Part shown: positions 33,834 through 45,100 of the stretch, in pieces
How the letters are laid out: the number at the start of each line of letters is the position of its first letter
Position numbering within the stretch: position 1 is the first letter of the stretch
DNA from: Kriegella sp963975415
GTDB taxonomy: Bacteria > Bacteroidota > Bacteroidia > Flavobacteriales > Flavobacteriaceae
Assembly: GCF_963975415.1 (NCBI RefSeq)
Contig: NZ_CAXBGN010000002.1
Span: 558,001-622,000 of the forward strand
Length of the DNA: 64,000 nt
Reading direction: 5' to 3'
The notes under the pieces: generated by a model
Told to the model about the DNA's origin: nothing
What the model saw: the letters and a program-made list of their open reading frames with translations, nothing else
Database searches by the model: none
Program-made: the position numbers and the translations under genes

Positions 33834-35180
33834 ATGAAACATCTTAGCAAATTATTGGTCGTTACCCTGCTGATTGCAGCCGTTAACGGCATACAAGCGC
33901 AAGACGAGAATAACCCTTGGCAGATTGGCTTTGGGGTAAACGCCGTTGACGTTTATCCAACTGGTGATTTCCCAAATAGTTCTTTTGGTAATCAACTATT
34001 CAATGCCACTGATCACTGGAACATTCTTCCTTCTATTTCTTACATCGGCGTTTCTAAATCTGTTGGAGGTGGTTTTTCCGTAGGAGCTAGAGGTTCATTA
34101 AACAAAATCAGCAAATGGGGAGATACCGGAGTTGATGACCTTTCTTACTACGCTTTAGATGGTACAATTAAATACAATTTCTTAAAAGAAACCGTAATCG
34201 ACCCATTCGTTGAAGTTGGTGGTGGTTACACTTGGATCGATGAAATCGGTGCTGGTACAGTAAACGGTGGTGTTGGTGTGAATTTTTGGTTTACCGACAA
34301 CATTGGTTTAACTGTTCAAACCAGTTATAAGCATGCATTCGAAGATTATTTGGTGCCACACTTTCAGCACATGGCTGGTCTTTCCATCAAATTTGGTGGT
34401 ACTGACACAGACGGTGATGGTATCTACGACAAAGACGATGCATGTCCAGAGGTTGCTGGCCTAGAGGCTTTCAACGGTTGCCCAGATGCTGACGGTGATG
34501 GTATTGAAGATAGCAAAGATAGCTGTCCTAACGAAGCAGGTTCTAAAGAAATGAACGGCTGTCCTGACGCTGACGGTGACGGTGTTGCCGATAAAGATGA
34601 CAAATGTCCTAACGAAGCTGGTTTAGCTAGCCTTGCTGGTTGCCCAGATGCTGACGGTGACGGTGTTGCCGATGGTGACGATGAGTGCCCTAATGAGTCA
34701 GGTCCTGCTGCTAACAAAGGATGCCCATGGCCAGATAAAGATGGTGACAGCGTATTGGACAAAGATGACAAGTGTCCAGATGTTGCTGGTACTGTTGCTA
34801 ACCAAGGATGTCCTGAAGTAACCGAAGAGGTTCAGAAGCAATTGAACGAATATGCACGAACTATCTTGTTCGACACTGGTAAATCTTCTATCAAAGCAGA
34901 ATCTACTTCTGTAATGGTTGACATCATTCAAATTTTGAAAGAGTACCCAACTGCTAAATTTACAGTTGAAGGTCACACTGACAGTGTAGGTAGTGCAAAA
35001 TTGAACCAGAGCCTTTCTGAGTCAAGAGCACTTTCTGTAAAAGAATTCTTAGTTGACAAAGGAATCGATGCTTTCAGATTGTCTTCTGTAGGATACGGTG
35101 AAGACAAGCCTATCGCTACCAACAATACAAGAGCTGGTAGAACTCAAAACAGAAGAGTTGAAATCAACTTGGTAAAATAA
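33834..35180 (+). CDS. OmpA-family outer membrane protein with thrombospondin type 3 repeats
   Basis: A 448-residue protein, started at the ATG at 33834 (a TTG two codons earlier is possible). The parts in order are signal peptide (MKHLSKLLVVTLLIAAVNGI, then QAQ), an outer-membrane beta-barrel to about 185, five calcium-binding TSP3 repeats of the form DADGDGVADKDDKCPNEAG (190-320), and a C-terminal OmpA domain (about 335-448) with peptidoglycan-binding FTVEGHTDSVGS and SLSESRALSVKEFLVDKG. It likely ties the outer membrane to the wall. The strong promoter and codon use suggest high expression. Confidence 0.95.
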   Translation: MKHLSKLLVVTLLIAAVNGIQAQDENNPWQIGFGVNAVDVYPTGDFPNSSFGNQLFNATDHWNILPSISYIGVSKSVGGGFSVGARGSLNKISKWGDTGVDDLSYYALDGTIKYNFLKETVIDPFVEVGGGYTWIDEIGAGTVNGGVGVNFWFTDNIGLTVQTSYKHAFEDYLVPHFQHMAGLSIKFGGTDTDGDGIYDKDDACPEVAGLEAFNGCPDADGDGIEDSKDSCPNEAGSKEMNGCPDADGDGVADKDDKCPNEAGLASLAGCPDADGDGVADGDDECPNESGPAANKGCPWPDKDGDSVLDKDDKCPDVAGTVANQGCPEVTEEVQKQLNEYARTILFDTGKSSIKAESTSVMVDIIQILKEYPTAKFTVEGHTDSVGSAKLNQSLSESRALSVKEFLVDKGIDAFRLSSVGYGEDKPIATNNTRAGRTQNRRVEINLVK

Positions 35181-35210
35181 TAGGATTTTTCATCCTGTTC
35201 AAATAAATAA

Positions 35211-35238
35211 AAAAGCCCTGACAATTGTCAGGGCTTTT
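35211..35238 (+). terminator. Terminator downstream of the OmpA-family gene
   Basis: AAAAGCCCTGAC and GTCAGGGCTTTT form a perfect 12-bp stem around AATT, with a further T. It lies 30 bp after the OmpA stop and just before the AddB-like gene. Confidence 0.9.
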
Positions 35239-35251
35239 TCTATTTTTGGGC

Positions 35252-37996
35252 ATGCAAAGTTTTTTAGAAGAAGTTGTCGCGGCCGTATGGAAGAAACAAG
35301 GAACCCTTGAAGAGACCATATTCATTCTACCTAGTAAGCGCGCAGGTACTTTCTTGCGCAATACCATTGCCAACATTACCCAAAAGACCCTTTTTGCCCC
35401 CGACATTTATAGTATAGAAAGTTTTGTCGAACATGTCTCAGGCCTTTCTTATGCCAATAATACCCAACAACTATTCGAACTCTATTCAACCTATTCAACT
35501 CAAACTCATGATTTAAAAGATGATTTCTTCACTTTTTCTAAATGGGGCCAAACATTGTTACAAGATTTTAACGAAGTTGACCGGTATCTTATAGACACGG
35601 AAAAACTCTTTTCAAATCTTTACGATATTCAAGAAATTTCCCATTGGTCTCCCGATGCACCGAAGACCAAAATGATGGAGGACTATCAACTGTTTTGGAA
35701 AAATCTTCATCCACTATATAAAGCCTTCAACCGCAATCTTGTTAAAAAAGGGTTAGGTCATCAGGGTCTGGTCTATAGGCACGCTGTAGCACAACTCAAA
35801 GATTTCATTGCTTCCAACAAAAACAAAACATTCATTTTTGTTGGCTTTAATGCCCTGAATACTGCCGAGATTACCATTATTCAAGAAATATTAGTTCATT
35901 GTAAATCTGATATATACTGGGACCTTGACAACTATTTTTTAGAAGACCCGGCACATGATGCAAGCTTCTTTATCCGTCAACACAAAAGAACATGGCCTCA
36001 ATTCAAAAACAAAGAGCTCTTAGGCATCGGCGATCATTTTCTAAGCGATAAAAATATTCACATCGTCGGGGTACCCAAAAATGTATCGCAGGCCAAGTAT
36101 GTAAGTGGTCTGTTATCAAAATGGATTGAAAATGACCAGGACCGACTAAAGAAAACTGCGGTGGTGCTTGGTGACGAATCATTATTAAATCCGCTACTGA
36201 ATTCAATTCCAGAAAATTTGAAAGGGGTAAATATTACAATGGGCTACCCTTTGAACAAAACACCGTTGGCCAGTTTGTTTTACCAATTTATGGAACTCTA
36301 TATCAGAAAAGACTCGCACGGATGGTTCTATAAAAACGTACTTGCCTTCCTATCACATCCATTTATCAATATTCTCTTGGATACGGAAACTAAGAATGAT
36401 GCCGAAATCATAATAGCTACTATAAAACAACAAAATTGGACCTATATCAATGTAGACAAAATAACATCACTTGCCGTAAGCGAACCATTATCCCTTCTAT
36501 TCTCAGAAAAAATACCTTCGCCCGAAAGTTTTGTTGAAAATTGTATTTCCATCACTTTATCTTTAAAAGACAAGATTCAAGGTGCAAATAATACACTATC
36601 CCTAGAGTATCTGTATCGCTTCTACACCCTCTTTAATCAAGTACTAGACCTTGTACGCGAATATAGATTCATAAACGATTTAAAGTCGCTACAAAGCATT
36701 TATAAAGAACTATTAACATCGGAAACTCTCGATTTTAAGGGCGAGCCTTTACAAGGACTTCAAATCATGGGTATGTTGGAAAGCCGAAACCTCGATTTCG
36801 AAACGGTAATATTAACCGCTGTCAATGAAGGAATATTACCGTCAGGAAAATCAAACAATTCATTCATCCCTTTTGATCTCAAATCGGCTTTTGGCCTGCC
36901 CACCTATAAAGAAAAAGACGCCGTCTATACCTATCATTTTTACCGCTTATTACAACGAGCCAAAAACATTTATCTCCTATACAATACAGAACCAGACGTG
37001 CTAGAGGGCGGCGAACGAAGTCGTCTTATCTCGCAATTGTTGACCGACCAAAACATGATAGGGAAAATTTCTGAAGATATTGTAGCACCTGCCATATCAC
37101 CGACTATTAAAACAATGGAGCGCATTGACAAAGACAGCGCTCTCATTAAATTAATCGAAAGATATGCCAGTAAAGGGTTTTCCCCAACCTCATTGAGTAA
37201 TTATATTAGAAATCCGATTTCGTTTTATAAAAAAAATCTCTTGGGTATCGAAGACCTTTCTGAAGTAGAGGAATCGGTTGCTGCAAACACCTTGGGAACC
37301 ATCGTTCATGACACCCTGGAAGAAATTTACAAACCCTTTGTGGGTAAGTTATTGACAAAAGAGATGCTCCTCCTTGGTAAAAAATCGATTCGGTCCCTTG
37401 TCGAATCAAACTTTACAAATTCCTATAAGGGAGGCGATATCTCTTATGGAAAAAACCTGATTGCCTTTAATGTTGTTGTACGTTATATCGAAAAATTTAT
37501 AGATCAAGAAATTTCTGACGTACAAAAACATCAAATCAAAATCATAGGTTTAGAGGAAAGTTATCGAGTCAATTTAGACATCCCTCAACTAAACTTTCCC
37601 ATTATATTAAAAGGAAAATTAGATCGTATAGATCAGAAAGATGGCATGTTGAGAATCATAGATTATAAAACAGGAAAAGTTGAAAGCAAGAACGTCACCT
37701 TGGTGGATTGGGAAGAAATAAGAACCGAATATGACCAAAGCAAGGCTTTTCAACTCTTATGTTATGCCACAATGTACGCCAAGACCAAACCTTTCGACCC
37801 TATGGTGGCAGGCATTATTTCATTTAAAAACTTAGGTTCTGGCCTGCAATATTTTGCCACCAAAGAATCAAGAACCAGTAGAAAAATGAATACCCATATC
37901 ACTCAAGATACAATGGAGGCCTTCCGTGAACAACTTGAAAAACTGATTCTCGAAATTTGCAATCCAGATATCCCGTTTGTTGAAAAGGAAGTTTAA
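35252..37996 (+). CDS. AddB-like PD-(D/E)XK nuclease
   Basis: About 914 residues, started at the ATG at 35252. The TTG at 35225 lies inside the terminator stem. The N-terminal half is an inactive helicase-like fold (TIFILPSKRAGTFLRNTIAN, FVGFNALNTAEI), as in AddB. The C-terminal part (about 640-914) is a RecB-type nuclease with ILKGKLDRIDQ, LRIIDYKTGKVE and the QLLCYATMYAK helix. It is the expected partner of the AddA-like protein, from which it is separated by kbl and the OmpA gene. It converges with the SDR gene, with 2 bp between stops. Confidence 0.85.
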   Translation: MQSFLEEVVAAVWKKQGTLEETIFILPSKRAGTFLRNTIANITQKTLFAPDIYSIESFVEHVSGLSYANNTQQLFELYSTYSTQTHDLKDDFFTFSKWGQTLLQDFNEVDRYLIDTEKLFSNLYDIQEISHWSPDAPKTKMMEDYQLFWKNLHPLYKAFNRNLVKKGLGHQGLVYRHAVAQLKDFIASNKNKTFIFVGFNALNTAEITIIQEILVHCKSDIYWDLDNYFLEDPAHDASFFIRQHKRTWPQFKNKELLGIGDHFLSDKNIHIVGVPKNVSQAKYVSGLLSKWIENDQDRLKKTAVVLGDESLLNPLLNSIPENLKGVNITMGYPLNKTPLASLFYQFMELYIRKDSHGWFYKNVLAFLSHPFINILLDTETKNDAEIIIATIKQQNWTYINVDKITSLAVSEPLSLLFSEKIPSPESFVENCISITLSLKDKIQGANNTLSLEYLYRFYTLFNQVLDLVREYRFINDLKSLQSIYKELLTSETLDFKGEPLQGLQIMGMLESRNLDFETVILTAVNEGILPSGKSNNSFIPFDLKSAFGLPTYKEKDAVYTYHFYRLLQRAKNIYLLYNTEPDVLEGGERSRLISQLLTDQNMIGKISEDIVAPAISPTIKTMERIDKDSALIKLIERYASKGFSPTSLSNYIRNPISFYKKNLLGIEDLSEVEESVAANTLGTIVHDTLEEIYKPFVGKLLTKEMLLLGKKSIRSLVESNFTNSYKGGDISYGKNLIAFNVVVRYIEKFIDQEISDVQKHQIKIIGLEESYRVNLDIPQLNFPIILKGKLDRIDQKDGMLRIIDYKTGKVESKNVTLVDWEEIRTEYDQSKAFQLLCYATMYAKTKPFDPMVAGIISFKNLGSGLQYFATKESRTSRKMNTHITQDTMEAFREQLEKLILEICNPDIPFVEKEV

Positions 37997-37998
37997 AG

Positions 37999-38712
37999 TT
38001 ACTTCTTGTCCGGACGACTTGGCCTCACCTCTACTTTGCTGGGCAATGTTCGTGGGTGCATTTTTAGAAGGTCTACAACCAGTTCGCCAATATCTTCAGG
38101 TTGAATCTTCCAAGCATCCTTTTCCGAAGGTTCGTTTCCTGCAAAATGGGTAGCTACAGATCCGGGCATAATCGTTGATACTTTAATATCATATTTCCGA
38201 AGATCTAACATAGCCGCTTGGGTAAACCCAACCACACCAAATTTTGTGGCATTGTAGCCTGCACCAGAAGCAAAAAAATTGGCGCCCGCTAAACTAGCCA
38301 AAGTCATGTAGTACCCTTTTGACTCCTTTAAGGCTTCAACGGAGGCTCTCAATGTGTGAAATACGCCATTTAAGTTAGTGTCTATCATTTGGTGCCATTG
38401 CTCATCTGACATCTCGTCAATCGGAGCAAAATGCCCAACTCCGGCATTGGCAAGAACCACATCCAATTGCCCCCATTTATCCAAAATTTGCTTAACGGCC
38501 TTTTGCTCATCCTCGTGGTTCGAGACATTCGATTCAAGCGCGAGTACATTGTCTTGATCGCCCAAATGTTCTGCCGCCTTTTCCAAGGCCTTCAAGGTTC
38601 TGCCACTTATGGCAACTTTCATTCCCACATTGATCAGTGCTTCAGCCACCCCTAAGCCTATACCTTTTGATCCTCCGGTTATATAGGCTACTTTATTCTT
38701 TAAATCTTTCAT
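37999..38712 (-). CDS. SDR-family NAD(P)-dependent oxidoreductase
   Basis: A 237-residue classical short-chain dehydrogenase. The nucleotide-binding TGGSKGIG lies at 12-19, NAG at 89-91, and the catalytic residues are S140, Y153 and K157 in the YNATK motif. SGRT at 36-39 suggests NADP(H). The substrate cannot be inferred from the sequence or neighbours. It converges with the AddB-like gene. Confidence 0.92.
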   Translation of the reverse strand: MKDLKNKVAYITGGSKGIGLGVAEALINVGMKVAISGRTLKALEKAAEHLGDQDNVLALESNVSNHEDEQKAVKQILDKWGQLDVVLANAGVGHFAPIDEMSDEQWHQMIDTNLNGVFHTLRASVEALKESKGYYMTLASLAGANFFASGAGYNATKFGVVGFTQAAMLDLRKYDIKVSTIMPGSVATHFAGNEPSEKDAWKIQPEDIGELVVDLLKMHPRTLPSKVEVRPSRPDKK

Positions 38713-38883
38713 TGCTCTCTGTTTTCTGTGAAATTATAATTCTGCAAATCAAAACGAAAATGTGTACCGTTATTATTTTCTTAAAAACTCATTATTCCCT
38801 TTGTTTATTACCTATTTTTTGGTGGTCAACTATACGTTGACGAATTGCAGTGATGTCATTTAAAAAACAAACTTAACTAAAGA

Positions 38884-38913
38884 AAAAAGACCTCGAATCA
38901 ACGAGGTCTTTTT
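38884..38913 (-). terminator. Terminator after the LamG-domain gene
   Basis: AAAAAGACCTCG at 38884-38895 pairs with CGAGGTCTTTTT at 38902-38913 around a 6-nt loop. It ends the leftward SusCD operon. Confidence 0.85.
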
Positions 38914-38965
38914 AACACTAATCACTAAATAATAAAACAAATCAAATACTACTTTTCACCCTACT

Positions 38966-40519
38966 TTACTCGGTGAACAAAGCTGTGACTTCCGTCAATG
39001 TGAGGGCTTTGTTATAAATCTTCAATTCATCCATAAGTCCGGTCATGGCGCCCCTTCTATCATCGCTGGCATTATAGCCTCCCGTGGCATCTTCCCAAAT
39101 AGTAATGGGGTGGTCATTGACGGTGTCATAAAGTGGCCCTGGCACAGTACTTAAATCATACGATGATGCAATCGCACTACTTTCAAACTCTTGTCCGTCT
39201 ATATAAACTGATAATTCAGAATTTGTTCTGTCAAAAACCATGGTAACCATATGCCATTGGTCATCAGATAAGGCAGGAGCTTGGGGTATTGTAGAAGCAG
39301 CCCTCCAATCCATTCGATTATCATTTTTAGGATCATCTGCAATATTTACGATCCAACCGTGATCGGTTCCATTACCTGGTGCATATTCATGACCATCGTC
39401 AGTGGCCAAGAGCCATCCAGGATTTCCACCGCTGCCCCAATCTTTATTTCCAATGATAGCAGGGTCAGAATCGGTACCCGCCAATTTTATCCATAAATTG
39501 ACACTAAAATCGTCGGTTGCCTCAACAGACCTCAACAATGGATGTACTGGAAGCCGTGCATAAGATCCCGCATTAAATCGAACCACCGTACCCCTGGTGG
39601 CGTCATTCTCAAACGAGACATCGGCCGTAGCGGTTTCACCTAAAACAGCATCAAATTTATTTCCACTAATATCGGCAAGGTCGGTATCAAAGGGCAAATG
39701 TACTACCAAATCGGTACCACTACCGGCGACAGTCTTGAAATTCCAAGTTGTAGCATCGGTTATCCCACCAAAAGGATTCCCAGCAATATCTTTTACCACA
39801 CCTGATTCGAACTGAACATAATAGTTCTTATCAAAAGAAAGTGGTGCGGGGTAGGTAATCGACAACTTATCTTCATCAATACCAATCATTTCACCTTCGG
39901 CATCGATCGTGTGAACTGGGGCATCGGTTTCTGCATCGTAGATGACAAAACTTCCGGCGGCCGTTTTGACACCCTCATTGAACGTCAATACAAGACCAAA
40001 AACAGAAGCTTCGTTGTCATCATCGGAGGGAGATAGTGTTGCCAATTCCGGAGCATCTAAGTCTCCAGCATTACCACCACTTTTAAAAGTCCAGATTTCG
40101 TTATCGGGCATTCCAAAATAGGCATTTCCCGTACTGTCGACTACAATTCCCTTATCGATTACCACTTGATAATCCCTCCCAGACAAAAAGTCTTGTGGGT
40201 TTATGGTCATAACACGACCGACATTACTAATAGTTACAGCTTCATCGTTAACGTCTATAACCTGTTTGGCCAGCTCAACGTCAGAAGTGATGGTAATCTT
40301 GCCGCTGCCCTTATAGACGATATCATCAAAGGTCAAAACTAAATTGCTGTTCAAGGCAACCCCGTCGACGCCGGGCACTGGATTATAACTTACCACGTAC
40401 GGATTAACAATATCGATTTCTTCTTCGAGGTCATTCTCACAGGAAAACAAGAAAGTAAAGAGGGCCAATAGGGTGAAAATAAAGGAACGATATTTTATTT
40501 TGGATTCTATTTTTTTCAT
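38966..40519 (-). CDS. Surface lipoprotein with two Ig-like domains and a LamG/concanavalin-type domain
   Basis: A 517-residue lipoprotein with a lipobox at FLFSC (C27). Two bacterial Ig-like (Big_5/SbsA-type) domains follow, about 38-150 (VVSYNPVPGVDGVALNSNLV) and 155-270 (PELATLSPSDDDNEASVFGL), then a LamG/concanavalin A-like domain about 275-517, with WHMVTMVFDRTNSELSVYIDG and DELKIYNKALTLTEV. It is the last gene of the SusCD operon, so it is probably a surface glycan-binding protein. No catalytic residues are visible. Confidence 0.87.
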   Translation of the reverse strand: MKKIESKIKYRSFIFTLLALFTFLFSCENDLEEEIDIVNPYVVSYNPVPGVDGVALNSNLVLTFDDIVYKGSGKITITSDVELAKQVIDVNDEAVTISNVGRVMTINPQDFLSGRDYQVVIDKGIVVDSTGNAYFGMPDNEIWTFKSGGNAGDLDAPELATLSPSDDDNEASVFGLVLTFNEGVKTAAGSFVIYDAETDAPVHTIDAEGEMIGIDEDKLSITYPAPLSFDKNYYVQFESGVVKDIAGNPFGGITDATTWNFKTVAGSGTDLVVHLPFDTDLADISGNKFDAVLGETATADVSFENDATRGTVVRFNAGSYARLPVHPLLRSVEATDDFSVNLWIKLAGTDSDPAIIGNKDWGSGGNPGWLLATDDGHEYAPGNGTDHGWIVNIADDPKNDNRMDWRAASTIPQAPALSDDQWHMVTMVFDRTNSELSVYIDGQEFESSAIASSYDLSTVPGPLYDTVNDHPITIWEDATGGYNASDDRRGAMTGLMDELKIYNKALTLTEVTALFTE

Positions 40520-40562
40520 GATCTAATATATTTTATATGCTTTGATTATAGTTTTCTTTGAA

Positions 40563-42083
40563 TTAATCGACATCCCACCACACCGGGGTTGTAAGATCGT
40601 CTGGGCCACCCAATAATTTGACGCCCTCATTATAGTTCTCAAGATTCAGGCGCTGCTCATCGGCCGGATACAGGTACCTAACTGGAATATACCCTACACT
40701 ATTCGGCCCGGGCGTAATTTCGGGAACCCCTACTCTTCGCCAGTGTGACCATGCTTCTGAACCGACCAAGAATAACGAAAGCCATTTCTGAACATAGATT
40801 TTATTCAATTTATCTTGTTGGGTTCCGGTATAGGCAACACTATCTTGGGTATAATACGTAGCTGGTGGAATCACTTGGTTCGCGGTAGGCAGTACAAAGT
40901 GATCAGGTATGCGGGAAGCATAATAGTCAAATTGATTTCGTACACCATTTAAATAATAGGTTTCGGCGGTACCGGAAGTTATATAGCCCAATTCGCGAGC
41001 CTCTGCAAGTATAAATTGTAATTCTGAATACGACATCAAAATACTTTGGGCCGCATTTTCCGATGCCATATCGGGCGCGAACTGTTGTGGTGCCCAAAGC
41101 AGACCGATTGCCGAATGATTTGCCGATCCACCATTCCACTGTTCTATGTCTTGAATACCATTGGGGACTCCCCCATACTCGGGAGTGCCGGTATTTGCCG
41201 AAGCTGGTGTCGGCATTGCGAAAACGGCCAAACGAGGATCGTCCATCGATTTTAAAATGGTCTCCATCGTGGTCGTCAACCGAGATGAAGATGCCCAATC
41301 GCTCACATTACCACGAAACGATGGGTGTTCATTTCCTAAATCGGTCAGGTACTGAAGAGCTGCCTGGTCTTCATCAGAAGTAAATATAGGATACACTGTA
41401 GGATTTCCTACGATTTGTTGCATTTCGGCCGATGGGTCTTTTCTACCTGATTGGCGCAATAGAATTCGCAATCGAAGACCATTGGCAAACTTTTTCCATC
41501 CAGAGATATCGCCGTTATACAAAATATCACCGACAACCACTTCGCTGGTGCTTCCCAGTAGCTCATTGGCAGTTTCCAATTCACTCAAAATTCCTGCATA
41601 AACCATCTCTTGGGAATCGTACTGCGGGAAATTAATGTCATCCTGTGCCTTGCCTGCTTCGGTATAGGGAATTGCTCCAAAATTATCGGTAATCCCCTGA
41701 AAGAGCCAAGCCCTCATCACCATGGCGACTCCCTTGTAATTTGCCAATCCTTGTTCTTCGGAAATGGCTATCAACTTATCAAGGTCTTTTATTTTATCGT
41801 AATTGCTCCAAAAGAAACGGTCTGAATCCAATCGTGTCCAGTCTAAAAAAGTACTGGCAAACTGATTGGCTACTTGATCCGAAACAACAGCAAACCTATC
41901 AAATGAATTGTCCCAATTACGATTCGACGTTTCCCTAATTATGCTGGGCAATAAAAGTCCGGGATTCGTCAAACGATCCGCTTGATTCGGGTTGGTATTG
42001 ATTTCCTCGAAATCTTTGGTGCATGAAAAGAGCAACAGCACAGTGCCTAGCCCTATTAGTATGTTTGAAAGTATATTTTTCAT
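40563..42083 (-). CDS. SusD/RagB-family substrate-binding lipoprotein
   Basis: A 506-residue outer-membrane lipoprotein (lipobox LLLFSC, C21) of the SusD-like type with TPR-like helices: INTNPNQADRLTNP near 28-41, WLFQGITDNFGAIPYTEA near 129-146 and a SELQFILAEARELGYI segment near 348-363. It caps the SusC barrel and captures the ligand. It lies 17 bp downstream of susC. This sub-type (SusD-like 2) is not limited to polysaccharides. Confidence 0.93.
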   Translation of the reverse strand: MKNILSNILIGLGTVLLLFSCTKDFEEINTNPNQADRLTNPGLLLPSIIRETSNRNWDNSFDRFAVVSDQVANQFASTFLDWTRLDSDRFFWSNYDKIKDLDKLIAISEEQGLANYKGVAMVMRAWLFQGITDNFGAIPYTEAGKAQDDINFPQYDSQEMVYAGILSELETANELLGSTSEVVVGDILYNGDISGWKKFANGLRLRILLRQSGRKDPSAEMQQIVGNPTVYPIFTSDEDQAALQYLTDLGNEHPSFRGNVSDWASSSRLTTTMETILKSMDDPRLAVFAMPTPASANTGTPEYGGVPNGIQDIEQWNGGSANHSAIGLLWAPQQFAPDMASENAAQSILMSYSELQFILAEARELGYITSGTAETYYLNGVRNQFDYYASRIPDHFVLPTANQVIPPATYYTQDSVAYTGTQQDKLNKIYVQKWLSLFLVGSEAWSHWRRVGVPEITPGPNSVGYIPVRYLYPADEQRLNLENYNEGVKLLGGPDDLTTPVWWDVD

Positions 42084-42100
42084 GATGCTTTTTTAAATGA

Positions 42101-45100
42101 TTAAAATTTCAGGCTCAAATTGATTCCCAAACTTTTAGTAGAAGGAAGGCTCATGTTTTCAAACCCGGGAACCAACCCCCCTCCACCAGTGGCGACCGCC
42201 ACCTCTGGATCAAAATGTTGATTGCTCTTGGGTGTCCATAGGAATAAATTCCTCCCTACAATTGAAAGCTGTGCATCTTTAAGAAGGTTACCCAAATGTT
42301 CTTTGGGAAACCTATAGCCCAATTTGAGTTCACGAAGTTTAACATAAGTTGCATCAAACAATTGACCCTCACTAATGTGATCTAAACGTGCTTTATGAAA
42401 ACTTCTCGCATCAGTACCGTACACACCGGTACTATAGGTGCCATCAGTACTCGTAGAATTCTCGACGTAAGTACCATCGACCAAGGCAGCACCAACCATA
42501 TAATAAGGATCGTCATATTCTGTGCCAATAGCCCTTGCCGACCTACCCTCGGCACTTTCAATCAATTGACCTGCACCGACCGCTTTGTTATAAAAACGCG
42601 ATACAAATTTTCCCCCATAGTGAACGTCGACAAGGGCCGACAGACTTACATTCTTATAGGTAAAGGTATTTGAAACACTTCCGATCCAATCGGGATTGAT
42701 ATTTCCTAAGTAAATATCTTCATCTGTACTCTCAGGAATGCCACTTGCTCCAATTATGATTTCACCGGCCAAAGGACCACTTTCTACACGTTGGTAACCC
42801 GGACCCCAAATAGCACCCATTCGCTCTCCGACCCTGGCCTGAATCGAGGCATCTTCCCCCGGTGCACTTTGGGTAATCGAAGTAATGCCTTCTGCCAGCT
42901 CTATTACTTCACCCTCGTTCTTTGAGAAGTTAAGGGAGACATCCCATTTCAATCCGTCTTCGATTTGCAAGGGTGTCATATTCAACATGACTTCAAAACC
43001 CCGATTTTGTATTTCACCGGCATTGATAATTCGCCCAGCGTAGCTCGTTGACGCCGCCAAAGGAATGCTTATGATCTGATTCTCTGACCGGGTGTTATAA
43101 TAGGTGAAATCTAAACCGATACGGTTATTGAAAAATCTTAGGTCGGTACCAATCTCATACGTCGTTATACTTTCTGGTTTTAAATTGTTATTCTTCAAAC
43201 TGGAGCCACTTGCCAATGCATAGCTACTGCCCCATGGTTGTTGAAAATTAAAAGTATCGAACAAGTTATAAGGTTCTGTATCACTACCCACTTGAGCAGC
43301 ACCCAATCGAAGCTTGGCCAACGTTACCCAATCAGGCATCGAAAGTGCCTTATCCAACAACGCGCTAAAAGAGACCGAAGGATAAAAATAGGAGTTGTTC
43401 TCAGCAGGTAACGTACTTGACCAGTCGTTTCGAGCAGTTACATCTAAATAAAACGTACTCAAATAATCGAACTGGGCAAAGGCGTAAAAACTATTAATGG
43501 CCTTTTCGCTATTGGATGCATTAATAACGACGTCTGAAGCGCTATTAGACAACGAATACACATCTGGCACCAACAATTCAGGGGCCAGGGCCAGTCTATA
43601 TCGTGTGCTCCGTTTCATTTGATTGCCCCCAACCGAAACATTATAGTTAAAATCGTTGCCAATACTGTTGTTGTAACGTAACAAAAAATCATAATTCCGT
43701 TCTTCAAAAAATTGGGTTACTTCTTGATACCTTCCATTTTCATAACCTACGGTGCTAAGGGCCCATTGCATGGGTCTAAAGTCGTTGTAGACATCGGTAC
43801 CTCCACGTAACATCAGTGATAAATGCTCCGTGAAGTCATAATTCAGGCTTATGTTTCCGAACAACCGATGTTTATCTTGTCCTTTGGTATTCTCATATTG
43901 ATAAAAGAAGGGATTGTTATGGTTTTCCCCATAGTTGTATTGAAACTGTCTCGTTCCTTCAAAACCTTCTTGCCAATAGTCCCTTAAGGCATTAATATCC
44001 ATATTACGCACCGACCAGTTCATAAAATACATCAGCGAATTACGGCCATACCCTGTTTCTGGCCTATTGGTACTCGTTGTATTTACATAGTTCATCGACG
44101 CATCAACACTAAATTTATCGGTGAACTTATAGCTACCTCGAAGTGCAACGGTATTTCGTTGTAGGTCATTGTTTGGTACAATACCCGTTTGGTCTACATT
44201 TGTATAAGAGAGTCTATAATTTCCTTTTTCATTCCCTCCCGTAAGGGCCACATTGTTAAAATAGGTTCGACCAGTGGTAAAAAAGTCGCGAATATTATTG
44301 GGATAGGCAATCCAAGGGGTGGGTATAACCTCTCCTCTATTAGGGTTGGCTACATCACCACCGCGCATACGCCCTAAAGTAGGAGACTGAAATTGTCTTT
44401 CGAGCGTACCCACATTCAACCGTGGACCCCAGCTTTCGTCATAGCCATCGCGAATACCGCTCGGATAAATGGACCAATCGGCCCCAAAGTTCGATCCCTC
44501 ATAGTTTCCGTTGGCGCCGCCCCCAAATTCATTTTGAAATTTAGGAAGCCGGAGCAAACTCTCCATGGTTGTACCTGTTGTCACGCTTACTCCAAGACCT
44601 TGACTACTTTCTCCCGATTTAGTGGTAATCACAATAACTCCATTAGCTGCCCGCGAACCGTAGAGCGCTGAAGCTGCAGGTCCTTTTAAGACCGTTACCG
44701 ACTCGATATCGGCCGGGTTTATTTCGGCTGAACTATTGCCGTAATCGGAAGTCGTAGAATTACTGGTTCCTGCATTTCCCACAGGAATTCCGTCAATGAC
44801 ATATAAAGGCTCGTTTCCATTGAAATTAAGCGAACTTTCACCCCTAATGATAATTCTAGATGACGAGCCGACCGCACCGGAAGATGATATATTTACACCA
44901 GCAACTTTCCCAGAAAGGGAGTTTACAAAATTGGTTTCACGGGCTTCATTCAAATCATCGCCCTGAATTTCCTGAACGGCATATCCCAGCCCTTTTTTGT
45001 CGCGACTGATTCCTAAAGCTGTCACAACCACTTCATCAAGGCTTGCAGAGCTTTCTTTCAAAGTTATGCCAAGAGTCGTTTGACCGTTGCTCGGGATCTC

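Noticed and set aside
35225..35251. Upstream TTG start for the AddB-like gene
   Set aside because: It lies inside the terminator stem of the OmpA gene. The ATG at 35252 is preferred.
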